From Planctomycetia bacterium (lineage in GTDB: Bacteria; Planctomycetota; Planctomycetia; Pirellulales; Thermoguttaceae): DNA of 55,905 nucleotides. The position numbers were made by a program, and so were the translations under genes. The notes beneath the pieces are model-generated. The model saw only the letters and a program-made list of their open reading frames with translations. It was not told the origin of the DNA and ran no database searches. Shown piece after piece: positions 16,546-26,460 of the stretch (its first letter is position 1; every line of letters begins with the position of its first letter). The DNA lies in the NCBI GenBank assembly GCA_030527185.1, contig JAUNBF010000018.1, forward strand, positions 1 through 55,905, in the 5' to 3' direction.

Positions 16546-19500
16546 TCAGCTTCCAGTATTTCCTCCTTTTCGGCGACTTTTTTGCAGGAAAATCAACAAG
16601 CCGCCGCCCAACAGCAGCAACACCCAAGTTCCCGGTTCAGGAACGAGGTCTTTGTCCAGATGAATCGAAAGGGCACCGTCGGGCGACCAGTGGAGCATGG
16701 AGGACAAAATGAATGGATCGGTGATAATTTCCTCGGAAAAGCCTAAAAGTTGAAGGCCTGAAAAATTCCCCGTGACATCTCCGTCCACCTGAATCACATT
16801 TTCGTAAATGCCATTGGCGGTATTGGCCCAGTCGTTGAACCGCAGTGTGAGAAGAACGTTGTCGCCAAAAGTCATATCCCCCGAAACGGTAATCATGTCG
16901 GTACTGGTAATCAGGTCGGAATCGACTTTACTGGTGTAAAAATCGAGCAGAATCGTGGGTGTCGATTGGGAATCCCCGTTCATTTCCAGCACATAATTCC
17001 CCTCAATGGCCGTGGAACCAATCCGCGTCGGGTTGGCGGCAAATTTCTGAGCCGTGATGTTGCCGTAATCCCCGATCGCCACCGTTTCCGAGACGACCGA
17101 ACCACCATCCGGCGAAAGGATTCCGCCACGCTGATAAAATGTTCCAGAAGTATCATTCCAACCTGCCGTTTCGCCCATTCCAACGATTTTGACCGCATTG
17201 AGAACGCCGCCCGTCATGGAAATCGGAACTTCAAGTGCCCCATTTCCAGCCGAGGTATCTCCCGCCTTGGCGATGATGTTGAGTTCCCCGCCGCTGAGCG
17301 TCACCAACGGACTGGAGTTGCTCTCTTTTCCCCAAATCCGGTAGGTGTTGAGTTGCCCGCCGGAAAGGTTGTAACGCCCGTTGCTGCAGCTACCGCCACT
17401 CCCTCCGAATTGAATGCCCATATTGGAGCCCCAACGTCCGGCTCGATCTCCCCAGATGTCCGCAACGCCACCCGTTTGGTTCACGGTCGCCGTCGTGTTG
17501 TTTCCATAGCCGATGCAGAGTTGGCCGTAAGCGTTGTAGTAACCTGTCCCAGAAATATTGAACTCCGCGTTGCAGGAACCGGAAACCAGGAGTAGGCCTG
17601 AGTAAAAACTTCCGCCGGAAAGGTTGTAAACATCGGTCAGAGAACTGCCGATTTCCCCCAGATAAAGCCGAACGGAACTGTAGACCGTGCCGCCGCTTTG
17701 GTTCATCGTAAATTGCCCGCCATCCCCCAGATGATACGCTTCGTCCACATTCCGCGACGACACCCGTCCCAGAACGAGTACCGCGTTGTCCTGGACGTTG
17801 ACGTTCGCGGTCGAATTGGCAGCACCGAATTTCACCGATCGGGAATCCGAATTTTCCGAATCAATGTCCATCTGAGCCGAATCGGAAAGCGTCAGTGTCA
17901 TCGTTCCGCCGTTGCTGCCGAAATAGTTGTACTGTGCCTGGCCGGTGGAAAGCAGAAGCGAGGTTTTGGACTGGCCGCTCAAGTTCATGCTTCCTGAATG
18001 AAAATTCGTCTGGGAGAGATGCAATTGTGCGTCCCCCGTAACTTCCACGGTGGAATTGGCAAACGTTACCGGATTCTTCACCTCCGTCGTGCCGCCGAGT
18101 ACCTGAAAAGTACCATCGTTCGTACTGTAGAGATTGTCGATCGTCGTGGTGCCGGAGGAGATGAACGTTCCTTTGGCTCCTGCGTTGGAGGCCAGGAAAA
18201 GATTGTTGGCATGTAACGTCGCGTTTGCGTTTACCGTAAACGTTCCTGTTCCGTTTCTGCCGATGTTGAGGAGATATGCCGTCATTTCCGCGTTGTCCAG
18301 CGTTACACTCCCCACCGCACCGGCATCGTATCCCAGGTGCATTGACACGTTGACCCTCATGTTCTCGGTCAAAACGGCATTGGCAGTTGGAGAGTTGCCG
18401 ATGGAGGAACTTCCGACAATCAGTTCCGTCGCCTGGCTCCAATCATCCGACCACGCTTTGGCTGTCTCATCCCACCAAACCGCTCCTTCGGAGGTCAAAA
18501 TGGCGTAGAGCGATTTTCCATCGTCGCTGACACGTGCTATCCATTTTTCCCCGTCCTGCATTCCCTGCCGATTCCAGCCATCCTCCGCAACCAGGGCATC
18601 CGTAACCTTCCCGGCACTCAAAACCAGCACTTCGTTCTGGGCACGCAAAAGTCCCTCCGCCAGCGCAATTTGGATTCCCGCCCCGCCGATACTGGCTGTT
18701 CCAGTCACTTCGATAAAGTCGTTATTCGCTGAACGTTCCGTCGCCCATTCGTGAATATCCAGCTTGATCGCCCCCGTCCCCTGAAGGGTATAGTTCCCGA
18801 TGATTTTCGTCGAACTGATCCCCGTTTCGCTGGCGACGAACGCATTGTTCACAATGGAGCCACCGTCGGGTGAAAGAACTCCCCCTTCCTGCAAGAAGGT
18901 GCCGTTGAGCATGTAATTGTAATTCGCGCTGACCAACGTGTTATTGGCATCGTACCGCGCTCCCTGGGCATAAATCGTGGCGACGTTGAGCGTTCCGCCT
19001 GTCATGGAGGTGGGGGCGGCCAGGATTCCATAGTATTTATCCGCGGTTGCACCGTTGTCGATGATATTGACCACCGCGTTGCCCGAAATGTTCAGCATGT
19101 TCGTGTCGGAATTCGCAATCAGTGTGGAAACCCGCAGCGTGTTCAATTCCCCACCGGAAATATTCCACGTCTGATTGCTGTTTTTGCTGCGCATGTTGGG
19201 GGAACGCCAACTCACATTACCAAACTGCAAACCCGCGTGATAAGTAGTCTGGGAAGCTGCCGTGTAATTAGCGATATAGCCCGGATTCGTTCGGACGCCC
19301 CAGCCAGCGGCGGTATTTCCCCACAGATTGACCGTTCCGCCCGTCTGATTCACCACATCGTCCTGGCCGTAAAAATTGAGAACAAACTGTCCCAACGCGG
19401 TCAATGTTCCGCCGGAAATCGTCACATTCATTTTGCCGTTGGAACCCCAGGTCGTTTGGGCATTCAACGTCAACGAACCGCTCTTCATTTCGATCGTCGC

Positions 19501-21522
19501 TTGAGAATTGCCACGTTCGGAAGTCCGAAACTCGCCATTAACGGTAAGATTCCCGCCATCCATCACCAGTTTTCCCTGAGAACCTTCCCCATAAGCCATG
19601 TCAAAACCGTTGACCGTCATCTGCCCGCCGTAGAAATACGCTTCTCCCTGGCTGGCTCCCATTTCCTGCCCTGCCAGATAAAGCCGGGAGGCGGTGACGG
19701 TCGGATTCGCCAGGGCATTCCCCGATTCGCCCAAAACAAACGTCCCTTTTCCCGTTCCGTTCCCCGCGTTGACTTGCCCCAGGGTATGCGTCCCCCCCAC
19801 GATTGCCAGCGTGCCGTCACTCCCCGCACCCTGGCCGATGGTCGCCGTCACATTGGAAATCGAGCCACCTTCCTGAATCTCCAACCGTGCCGTCCCACCG
19901 TTGCCAATCGTCAGTGCTCCGGTAATCGCCAAATGTCCACCGCCGGCAATCGTCAGGTCACCTGTCGAGCCATTCCCCGTTGCCATGGTGAAGTTATGAG
20001 CCGAAAACGCGGTATCGAGCGTCGTTTTGGCAGGATTGGCCGCATTTCCAAATGTCAAATTGTTCCCACTCGCCCCCGGAGCATTCCAATTGGCATCGTC
20101 CCACATGTCGCCGCCGGTCGTCCCCCCTGTCCAGTAATATTCCCCACGGGTATCGGAAAGTGTGTATTTCAGCGCATTTCCATCCCATGCCAGATTCACC
20201 AGACTCGATGTCTGCAACGTCACCGCGTCTTTATTCAGCGTCCCGCTCACCGTCAACAGCGTTCCGTTTGTGTTCGTCGTTAAATCAGCTTTGTTGAGTA
20301 CGACGCGAATCGTCCCATTCAGCAGAGCATTCCCGTTGACCGTCATCTGATCCGCACCCGACGCGCCGATGTCCAGTTTCACTCCACCGTCGTTTGCCAA
20401 CGTATAATTTCCCGTAATCGTCGTGCTGGAAATTCCCACCGGGTCCACGTTCAGCGTCCGTGTGTTGTCCACTCCCAAAGAGACTTCCGCCCCACCATCC
20501 GGGGAAAGCCAGCCGCCCTCCTGAACGAACGTATCGTTGAGCATACACGTCGCGTTGATGTTCAAAACGTTTAGAATGCCTCCCCCCATGTACGTCGGAA
20601 CGGAGAGCGTCCCACCATTTCCGCCGTTGAGACCACTGGCATTCACGATATTCACCCGTCCGCCAGTGATAATCAGATTTTTGGAGGCGTGAGTACTGTC
20701 GTAGTTCGCATTGTGAGCCACCCCGGAACCCATCGGCACGTAATTTTCCTCGTCGTAGCCGGTCGATGACCAGATTCGATACGTGTTCAGCGTCCCGTCG
20801 CTGATGATGTATTGTCCCGACGGCATCGTTTCGGCGGCTTTATTGGAAGACGTAAACGTGATTCCTGAACCGGTTGTCCAGTAGAGACCACTATTTTTAC
20901 CAAGGATATTCGCCGTTCCCGCTTTTTGAACCACAACCCCCTGATAGGCGTTGTTTTTTTCATTCCCTTCCCATCCCAGCACCATCCCAGTCACCACGTT
21001 CCAGGTTGGAGCGGCTTTTCCGGTCTGTTGTGTCATGATGATACTTCCCGAACTCCTAGAGCCACACAGACCACTATACGTCAGCGTCCCACCACTGAGA
21101 TTGATCGTCGCGGAACCTTTTCCCTCTTCGCCGTAACAACAGTTATTGGCGGTCATAACAAACGACCCTCCCGTCATGTTGATGGTAACTTTCGTCCCAT
21201 TGGCATTGACAAAGACTGGCCGGCTCCCTGTGAATCGGACATCCGCCCCTTCCAGGATATTCAACGTGTAATCCCCATTGGCAGCATTTCCGATGACGGT
21301 CGTCAACGTGGTATGAAATTGCCCGTCGATGTAGCCACTTCCGTTGATAAAAATCGTCCCGGTTCCCGTCCGCCAGTCTTCCGACCATTTCGTCAAATCG
21401 GTCAGACTGTCCGTCGTACTCGTTCCGGTATACGTCGGATTCGCTCCGTTGCTCCAACTCACCAACGCCAGAATGATTCCTCCGGCAAGCCATAATGCGT
21501 TTTTGTTCCAATTTGGTCTCAT
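16546..21522 (-). CDS. Giant PEP-CTERM surface protein with three related modules
   Basis: The 1658-residue protein begins with a signal peptide (LWLAGGIILALVSWSNGA) and ends with a PEP-CTERM tag (VPEPGTWVLLLLGGGLLIFL, then KSRRKGGNTGS). The body is beta-helix-like, rich in Gly, Thr, Asn and Ser, with many short turns such as MTGGSF, LSGGTL and NISGGEL. A marker segment (QEGG.LSPDGG, then I.GNY.L and LDI) recurs near residues 337, 880 and 1470, so the protein consists of three long modules. It is probably exported, anchored or processed by an exosortase, and displayed outside the cell. The ATG at 21522 has AGGAG upstream. It lies 203 bp downstream of a DUF1559 gene on the same strand, with a dispersed repeat between them. 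Confidence 0.88.
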   Translation of the reverse strand: MRPNWNKNALWLAGGIILALVSWSNGANPTYTGTSTTDSLTDLTKWSEDWRTGTGTIFINGSGYIDGQFHTTLTTVIGNAANGDYTLNILEGADVRFTGSRPVFVNANGTKVTINMTGGSFVMTANNCCYGEEGKGSATINLSGGTLTYSGLCGSRSSGSIIMTQQTGKAAPTWNVVTGMVLGWEGNEKNNAYQGVVVQKAGTANILGKNSGLYWTTGSGITFTSSNKAAETMPSGQYIISDGTLNTYRIWSSTGYDEENYVPMGSGVAHNANYDSTHASKNLIITGGRVNIVNASGLNGGNGGTLSVPTYMGGGILNVLNINATCMLNDTFVQEGGWLSPDGGAEVSLGVDNTRTLNVDPVGISSTTITGNYTLANDGGVKLDIGASGADQMTVNGNALLNGTIRVVLNKADLTTNTNGTLLTVSGTLNKDAVTLQTSSLVNLAWDGNALKYTLSDTRGEYYWTGGTTGGDMWDDANWNAPGASGNNLTFGNAANPAKTTLDTAFSAHNFTMATGNGSTGDLTIAGGGHLAITGALTIGNGGTARLEIQEGGSISNVTATIGQGAGSDGTLAIVGGTHTLGQVNAGNGTGKGTFVLGESGNALANPTVTASRLYLAGQEMGASQGEAYFYGGQMTVNGFDMAYGEGSQGKLVMDGGNLTVNGEFRTSERGNSQATIEMKSGSLTLNAQTTWGSNGKMNVTISGGTLTALGQFVLNFYGQDDVVNQTGGTVNLWGNTAAGWGVRTNPGYIANYTAASQTTYHAGLQFGNVSWRSPNMRSKNSNQTWNISGGELNTLRVSTLIANSDTNMLNISGNAVVNIIDNGATADKYYGILAAPTSMTGGTLNVATIYAQGARYDANNTLVSANYNYMLNGTFLQEGGVLSPDGGSIVNNAFVASETGISSTKIIGNYTLQGTGAIKLDIHEWATERSANNDFIEVTGTASIGGAGIQIALAEGLLRAQNEVLVLSAGKVTDALVAEDGWNRQGMQDGEKWIARVSDDGKSLYAILTSEGAVWWDETAKAWSDDWSQATELIVGSSSIGNSPTANAVLTENMRVNVSMHLGYDAGAVGSVTLDNAEMTAYLLNIGRNGTGTFTVNANATLHANNLFLASNAGAKGTFISSGTTTIDNLYSTNDGTFQVLGGTTEVKNPVTFANSTVEVTGDAQLHLSQTNFHSGSMNLSGQSKTSLLLSTGQAQYNYFGSNGGTMTLTLSDSAQMDIDSENSDSRSVKFGAANSTANVNVQDNAVLVLGRVSSRNVDEAYHLGDGGQFTMNQSGGTVYSSVRLYLGEIGSSLTDVYNLSGGSFYSGLLLVSGSCNAEFNISGTGYYNAYGQLCIGYGNNTTATVNQTGGVADIWGDRAGRWGSNMGIQFGGSGGSCSNGRYNLSGGQLNTYRIWGKESNSSPLVTLSGGELNIIAKAGDTSAGNGALEVPISMTGGVLNAVKIVGMGETAGWNDTSGTFYQRGGILSPDGGSVVSETVAIGDYGNITAQKFAANPTRIGSTAIEGNYVLEMNGDSQSTPTILLDFYTSKVDSDLITSTDMITVSGDMTFGDNVLLTLRFNDWANTANGIYENVIQVDGDVTGNFSGLQLLGFSEEIITDPFILSSMLHWSPDGALSIHLDKDLVPEPGTWVLLLLGGGLLIFLQKSRRKGGNTGS

Positions 21523-21551
21523 GGTAATGATCTCCTGTGAGGATTATTTTT

Positions 21552-21712
21552 TATGCCCAGGCGTAGCGCCGCTTGCGCCAAGGCGATAGCGGCTTGCCCG
21601 TCAAGACTTCCACCGTCGTGGAGAGGAAACCTTTCTATAGAAAGAGTTATCCTCTCCAGACCTCTCTTTCCAAAGATTTTTGTCCGCGGCTGCGCCGCTA
21701 TATTTTGTATTT
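21552..21712. repeat. Structured dispersed repeat, copy A
   Basis: About 160 bp are close to identical to 37648-37812. A nested hairpin has outer arms GGAGAGGA (21620-21627) and TCCTCTCC (21650-21657) and an inner palindrome CTTTCTATAGAAAG (21631-21644). GC-rich ends (TAGCGCCGC and GCGCCGCTA) are imperfect inverted repeats. It sits between the DUF1559 gene and the giant PEP-CTERM gene. Confidence 0.75.
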
Positions 21713-21725
21713 TTTTGCGTTGTAT

Positions 21726-22789
21726 TTACTGCGGAATCTGCGCAATCTGATTGTCGGAACGATGCGCAAGATAATAATGAATCTGCGGCTCGATGGAATA
21801 ACTGATTCGCTGGACGGAACCGTCGCACATGGCCGCGCCGAACGCTCCTGAATGACAACTACCGAAAACATACCGTTCGTAATCGATCCGATTCTGCATC
21901 GGTGCGGCACTGTTGGCCGTATTGCTCTCGTTGTAATAGCCGCCCCGCAAAACGTCGTTGCAGGCACCACTGTAAAGCGTCTCGTTATCTCCCGGATCGA
22001 CCGACGTGCTGTCGTATTTGCTGGGATTCATGTACTTTTCGCCCAGAAGATAGGTATTCGTTGTTCCGTCGCGGATTTCTCCCAACGTCACTTTGCTGTG
22101 AAAGAAAATCACGCCTGTGTCCTGAGCGTTTTTCCAGGTATTGTTGCTTGTTTTGGTATTGGCAGCCGAATAATTGCCGATTGTTTCGGCACTGTCGTCA
22201 GGATTGAGACATTGGGTCCCGAAGTTGGCGACGTAATCGTTTTTGGCACCCTGCGTAATGGTTCCCGATTCTTTGTACGTTTTGCCGGACGTGGCGAAAA
22301 TTTTCACACTCCGCCGGGAGGGACAAAGAAAAGTCGCGACAGGCGTTTCCAGGCGTTTGGCCACATCCGCCTGCGTCGGCAACGAATCCCGATTGCCCGT
22401 GGAACCGAGTTGAAACAGAGCGTTTTGTTCGAGAAACGGAAGAATCGAGAAGCACCAGGAGCCAGGCTGCTCCACCCCCAAACCACGATCGGGACTCCCC
22501 ACCCAGGGATAATCCCAGCCGCCGGAGGGAAATGCCCGCGAGGAAGACTCAAAATTCATGCAGGCCAACCCCATCTGGCGAAGATTGTTGTTGCACTGCA
22601 TTGTCCGGGCAGCTTCCCGTGCCTGTTGAACGGCTGGCAAAAGAAGACCAACCAGCATTCCAATAATCGCAATGACGACAAGAAGTTCAACGAGAGTAAA
22701 TCCAGATTTTACTCTTTTGAGTGGGTAGCGTAATCTACCCCCCCCCCCCAGCTTAACGTTCCGAAAAAGTCATTGTTTTTTTCGATCAT
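21726..22789 (-). CDS. DUF1559 prepilin-type protein, start codon out of frame across a G12 tract
   Basis: From about 22700 down to 21726 the frame encodes a prepilin-type signal ([24 protein letters not shown]) and a full DUF1559 domain ending [17 protein letters not shown]. The best start codons are three successive ATGs at 22795, 22792 and 22789; GGAG is 7 nt before the last. Between start and signal lies a run of 12 Gs on the coding strand. With 12 Gs translation ends after about 26 codons; with 13 it reads [22 protein letters not shown] and continues to 21726. The gene is therefore drawn as one CDS with an interrupted frame, either phase-variable or miscounted. Its products are expected at the cell surface or in the pseudopilus. 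A promoter lies at 22883-22910. Confidence 0.75.
22738..22749 (-). repeat. Poly-G tract (G12) inside the 5' end of the DUF1559 gene
   Basis: Twelve consecutive Cs on the plus strand are twelve Gs on the coding strand. The tract lies 13 codons after the start codon and about 13 codons before the prepilin cleavage motif. Adding one G joins the start to the gene body. Confidence 0.9.
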
Positions 22790-22882
22790 CATCATTCTCC
22801 GATAAGGCATTCTTTTTTTCTTTCCCTTTTGACAGGATTCTTCACAAGAGAAAAAACGGGAGTCACCCCAAAACATACCTCC

Positions 22883-22910
22883 AGTATATCCTAAAATTTT
22901 TCAAAATCAA
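22883..22910 (-). promoter_or_regulatory. Promoter of the poly-G-controlled DUF1559 gene
   Basis: TTGATT (22910-22905) and TATACT (22888-22883) are 16 bp apart on the minus strand. The start site is expected near 22876, with a leader of roughly 80-90 nt. Confidence 0.55.
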
Positions 22911-23030
22911 GGGTTTTTCTCCAAAATTTTCAAGATTTTCAAAATTTCTCCTAATTTTCCCCCTTTACTCTTTTAAACAGGAGTCTTGTAAAAGAAAAAA
23001 CGTATCCTAAAATTCTTTCCGCGCCAGTGG

Positions 23031-23058
23031 TTGCCAGTGAAAAAGTTTTCGATATAAT
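23031..23058 (+). promoter_or_regulatory. Promoter of the coiled-coil zinc ribbon gene
   Basis: TTGCCA at 23031-23036 and TATAAT at 23053-23058 are 16 bp apart. The start site near 23065 gives a leader of about 85 nt. Apart from this and the divergent promoter at 22883-22910, the 350-bp gap holds AT-rich sequence without a supported gene. Confidence 0.65.
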
Positions 23059-23148
23059 AGACAGTATAGATCGTCTCTCCTCCGAGAGAGTCATGATGGG
23101 AAATTTCTTTCCTTTATTCCAAATTTCTGCCAGAAAACAATCACGAGA

Positions 23149-23874
23149 ATGAACGACCCGAATAAGGATTATAACGCGATTTTAAGTACTTTGCACCGTA
23201 TGCACCGACAGTTTGCCGATTTGCTGGAGCGTTTGCAGCGTGGCCCGAAAAAAGTCCGTGCGGCACAGAATCGTTTGGAGGAATTGCAAAAACTGGCCGA
23301 CGCGGCGGTGAAACGTGTGGTGGACTTGCGAGTCGCGACCGATGAGAAACAGGCTGCCCTCGACGCCAGTGAAAAAAATATCCAACGGCGAAGTTCCCAA
23401 CTCATGGAAGCGAAAGATAATCGTGAATACCAGAGCCTGAAAGACCAGATTGCTGCCGATAAAGCGGCCTGTGGCGTTCTGGAGGATGAGATTCTCGAAG
23501 CGATGGATCGGATGGAACTCCTGAAAGAGCAGTCGGAAAAAGCGAAGCAGGAATTGCAGCTTGGAAAAGACCAACTCGAAAAAATTACGCGGGAAATTGC
23601 CGACGAAAAACAGTTTGCGGAAGACGAAATCCGACGTATTAAAGTGGAATTTTACGCGGAAGAGAAAAATCTCGACGGGGATTTTCTGGAAAATTACAAA
23701 CGTATCTTTGCCAGCCGACAATTCGATACTCTGGCCGCCATCGAAGGAACGAAATGTACCGGCTGCCACACCAAAATCCCATTGGAACTCATTGCCCGAC
23801 TGGGACAACACCATCCGGTTTTATGCCTGACATGTGGACGGATGCTCTATCTGCCGGAAAATTTCCACATGTGA
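23149..23874 (+). CDS. Coiled-coil protein with C-terminal zinc ribbon (DUF164/CdsZ-like)
   Basis: The 241-residue product has a long antiparallel coiled coil (residues about 10-190, heptads rich in Lys, Glu, Leu and Gln) and a C-terminal zinc ribbon, CTGC (near 203) and CLTC (near 227). This is the layout of the DUF164 family of C4-type zinc ribbon proteins such as chlamydial CT398/CdsZ. Members are small, widely conserved and linked to secretion or RNA and protein binding; the role here is not known. The ATG at 23149 has only a weak Shine-Dalgarno (ACGAGA). The gene stands alone, tail-to-tail with rfbC. Confidence 0.82.
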   Translation: MNDPNKDYNAILSTLHRMHRQFADLLERLQRGPKKVRAAQNRLEELQKLADAAVKRVVDLRVATDEKQAALDASEKNIQRRSSQLMEAKDNREYQSLKDQIAADKAACGVLEDEILEAMDRMELLKEQSEKAKQELQLGKDQLEKITREIADEKQFAEDEIRRIKVEFYAEEKNLDGDFLENYKRIFASRQFDTLAAIEGTKCTGCHTKIPLELIARLGQHHPVLCLTCGRMLYLPENFHM

Positions 23875-23901
23875 GTTTCCTCTCAACACCTGATAAAAGC
23901 C

Positions 23902-23931
23902 GCGCAGCTGCCCTTCCCATAGGCGCTGCGC
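23902..23931. terminator. GC-rich hairpin between convergent genes
   Basis: GCGCAGC (23902-23908) pairs with GCTGCGC (23925-23931) across a 16-nt loop in the 72-bp gap between the convergent zinc ribbon and rfbC genes. No T-run follows, so the terminator role is tentative. Confidence 0.35.
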
Positions 23932-23946
23932 CGCGTTTGGGAGTTC

Positions 23947-24408
23947 TCATTCTATCCGATACGGGCTGTCGGCATTGTTTTCATGGCGGATTTCATCGAC
24001 CGGAGACTGTTTCCCCTCACCCGCGTAAAGCGCGTCGGGAAGATTGATACACCAACCGGGAACCTCACTGACACACTGATAGCCGTGTACCACTCCGGGC
24101 GGAACGGTCACGCGGACGGGATTTTCAGCGCCGACGTCGATTTGGAGGGAATTTCCACAGGTAGATGAGGCTTTTCGAGCATCCCAGAGATAAAGCCGAA
24201 ACGTTCCCGGCCCCAGAAAGACGAAAATGTCGGTCTGCTCCCGGTGCTCATGCGGACCACGCACCACCCCTGGCAACGTTTCGCTGATATACGCCATTTG
24301 AGGAGTCAATCCGGCAGGCAATTCATCCTGACGATAAATTTCGGAAAGCCAACCGCGAGAGTCGGTAAATTTTCGCAGAGAAACGATCTGCACACCTTCG
24401 ATTTCCAT
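23947..24408 (-). CDS. rfbC: dTDP-4-dehydrorhamnose 3,5-epimerase family protein
   Basis: The 153-residue cupin matches the RmlC/RfbC family, which converts dTDP-4-keto-6-deoxyglucose to dTDP-4-keto-rhamnose. Visible are DSRGWLSEIYRQDELP, GVVRGPHEHREQTDIFVFLGPGTF in the active-site strand and VPPGVVHGYQ. It is shorter than classical RmlC (about 180) and has RGPHEH in place of RGLHYQ, as in a side branch of the family, so the exact sugar product is uncertain. The start ATG at 24408 overlaps the stop of rfbA by one base (TAATG), with AAGGA just upstream, so the pair is translationally coupled. Confidence 0.8.
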   Translation of the reverse strand: MEIEGVQIVSLRKFTDSRGWLSEIYRQDELPAGLTPQMAYISETLPGVVRGPHEHREQTDIFVFLGPGTFRLYLWDARKASSTCGNSLQIDVGAENPVRVTVPPGVVHGYQCVSEVPGWCINLPDALYAGEGKQSPVDEIRHENNADSPYRIE

Positions 24409-25301
24409 TATTTTTCCTTTCTCCAATCCAAAACTTTTTTCAAATAGCCACCATACTCACTTTTATCGCGACAGGCCAGTTCCAGAAACTGCGTTTCGGT
24501 AATCAGGCCGTAATCCAACGCAATCTCTTCCAGGCAGGCAACTTTCAAACCTTGTCGGTGTTCGATCGTCTCCATGAAATTCGAGGCCTGCAAAAGCGAC
24601 TCCGGCGTTCCGGTATCGAGCCACGCAAAGCCGCGACTGAAGATTTCGACGTGGAGTTTTCCACGCTGGAGGTATTCTCGGTTCACATCGGTAATCTCCA
24701 GTTCCCCACGCGGGGATGGACGCAGATTTTGAGCTATTTCCACCACATCGGAATCGTAAAAATAGAGTCCCGTCACGGCATAGTCGGAACGTGGTTCTGC
24801 CGGTTTTTCTTCGATATGAAGCGCTTTTCCCGCCTCATCGAAATCGACCACGCCGTAACGATGCGGGTCTCGCACACGGTAGGCAAAAACCGTGGCTCCT
24901 TCCTGACGATGGGCAGCTTTGGTCAACATTTGACGAAAACCTTGTCCATAGAAAATATTGTCGCCCAAAATCAACGCGACCGAATCGCCGGCCAGGAACT
25001 CTTCTCCGAGCAAAAAAGCCTGCGCCAATCCACCGGGATGAGGCTGGACGGTATATTGCAACCGCAGTCCCCACTGGGAACCGTCTCCCAACAGGCGTTG
25101 GAACGCGGGTTGATCCTGCGGTGTGGTGATGACGAGAATGTCCCGGATTTTCGCCAGCATGAGGACGGAAAGGGGATAATAAATCATCGGCTTGTCATAT
25201 ACCGGAAGGAGTTGCTTGCTCACCCCCAGCGTCATGGGATGGAGCCGTGTGCCCGCCCCTCCTGCCAGGAGGATTCCCTTTTGCGTTCTTGTGTTATTCA
25301 T
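24408..25301 (-). CDS. rfbA: Glucose-1-phosphate thymidylyltransferase
   Basis: The 297-residue protein is a textbook RmlA. It has the nucleotide-binding signature [14 protein letters not shown] near residues 9-22, [17 protein letters not shown], the metal-binding [33 protein letters not shown] and [11 protein letters not shown]. It makes dTDP-glucose from glucose-1-phosphate and dTTP, the first step toward dTDP-rhamnose and related sugars. The gene overlaps the lipoprotein gene before it by 8 bp and rfbC after it by 1 bp, so the three form one operon. rfbB and rfbD are not in the window. Confidence 0.93.
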   Translation of the reverse strand: MNNTRTQKGILLAGGAGTRLHPMTLGVSKQLLPVYDKPMIYYPLSVLMLAKIRDILVITTPQDQPAFQRLLGDGSQWGLRLQYTVQPHPGGLAQAFLLGEEFLAGDSVALILGDNIFYGQGFRQMLTKAAHRQEGATVFAYRVRDPHRYGVVDFDEAGKALHIEEKPAEPRSDYAVTGLYFYDSDVVEIAQNLRPSPRGELEITDVNREYLQRGKLHVEIFSRGFAWLDTGTPESLLQASNFMETIEHRQGLKVACLEEIALDYGLITETQFLELACRDKSEYGGYLKKVLDWRKEK

Positions 25302-26232
25302 GAGTTGTCTCCTTTTTTTCTTTGCCCAGAAGAATGGTTACGGGAGTTCCACGCGGGGGAATCTGTTTTTCGTTGGCCTGATAGAGAAGTGACTCGTTGG
25401 AGGAGGTACTCGGCTGCGGAACGTCGAGCAAAACGCTGGGAAAATTGGAAACGCCAACAATTTCCCCTTCCGAATCGGCGGCGTAACGCTGATTTCCCTC
25501 GTCGTCCTTGTAGAAGAAACTTCCGGCAAAGACCCACGGAACTTCCATTTTTTTACGGGAGTAGTGATCAATAATCATCTCCTGTCCACGGCATTCGACC
25601 TGTTTTCCCTCCGCGTTTTTCCATCGGACGAAAATCTCCACGGTATCGCCTGTGGGAGGAACGTATTCCGGCTGAAACTGAACGGGCTTTCCCGGTTTCA
25701 GACCAATTGCCAGAAGTCCGGCATGGATGATACTGGCGGGAACATCGACGCTGAGAATCGATTCGTGAGACTTCGGCCCGTTGAATTGCAGCACCGTTCC
25801 CGGCATTCCTTCCTCCACATACGGCATCGTACGGAGGTACCCTTTTCCCTGGCAGATGAAAAATTCCAACGGCACGCGCGTCTGGCAGACCCAGCCCTGC
25901 AAAATCACCTGCCCATTTTCCTTATCCACCCAAACCGGCTTGTCGGGATTCAGCCGTGTCAGACTTTCGGGATTCTCGACCAGCAATTCGCCCAATTCGA
26001 GCGGTTTTGCCATGTATTCATCATCCTCAACGTATTTTTTCCAATCCACTTCCTCTTTTTCTGTTTCGGAAGATTCCGCCTGGAGTTTTTCCGGGTCGAT
26101 CGTGGCAGGGTCTTCCGATTTCGGCACAGAAGAGGACTCCGAGACAGGTTTTTCAGGAGGCGATATTCTTTTTTCCTCCTTTTGACAACCCTCCAGAAAG
26201 AGGATGAGGAAAGCGGCGAATGCCCAAACCAT
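25294..26232 (-). CDS. YdjY-domain lipoprotein
   Basis: The 312-residue protein carries a lipoprotein signal ([12 protein letters not shown], lipobox Cys near residue 16). An acidic low-complexity linker ([18 protein letters not shown]) follows, then a YdjY-like domain ([51 protein letters not shown]). YdjY domains are common in secreted planctomycete proteins and have no proven function. The ATG at 26232 follows a purine-rich GGGGGGAAG. The 3' end overlaps rfbA by 8 bp. The gene is divergent from 26461 across 228 bp, in which TATAAT occurs at 26320-26325 on the plus strand. Confidence 0.75.
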   Translation of the reverse strand: MVWAFAAFLILFLEGCQKEEKRISPPEKPVSESSSVPKSEDPATIDPEKLQAESSETEKEEVDWKKYVEDDEYMAKPLELGELLVENPESLTRLNPDKPVWVDKENGQVILQGWVCQTRVPLEFFICQGKGYLRTMPYVEEGMPGTVLQFNGPKSHESILSVDVPASIIHAGLLAIGLKPGKPVQFQPEYVPPTGDTVEIFVRWKNAEGKQVECRGQEMIIDHYSRKKMEVPWVFAGSFFYKDDEGNQRYAADSEGEIVGVSNFPSVLLDVPQPSTSSNESLLYQANEKQIPPRGTPVTILLGKEKKETTHE

Positions 26233-26460
26233 CGGCTTCCCCCCTTTTTTTGAACAAAAAAAATGATAAAATTCCATTTTTGGCCTCCTTTTCGACTAAA
26301 CAAAAGTATCCATCTATGATATAATAAATGGAGTCAATTGAAAATGGGGCATCCTGGTTTCTCTTTCCATTTTTCCACTTTTTTTTCCACTTCGCCAAAA
26401 TTTTTGGGGATGGAAAGGGAACATGGGAGTACCATTCCCTTCTTTTTAGGAGAAAATTTC

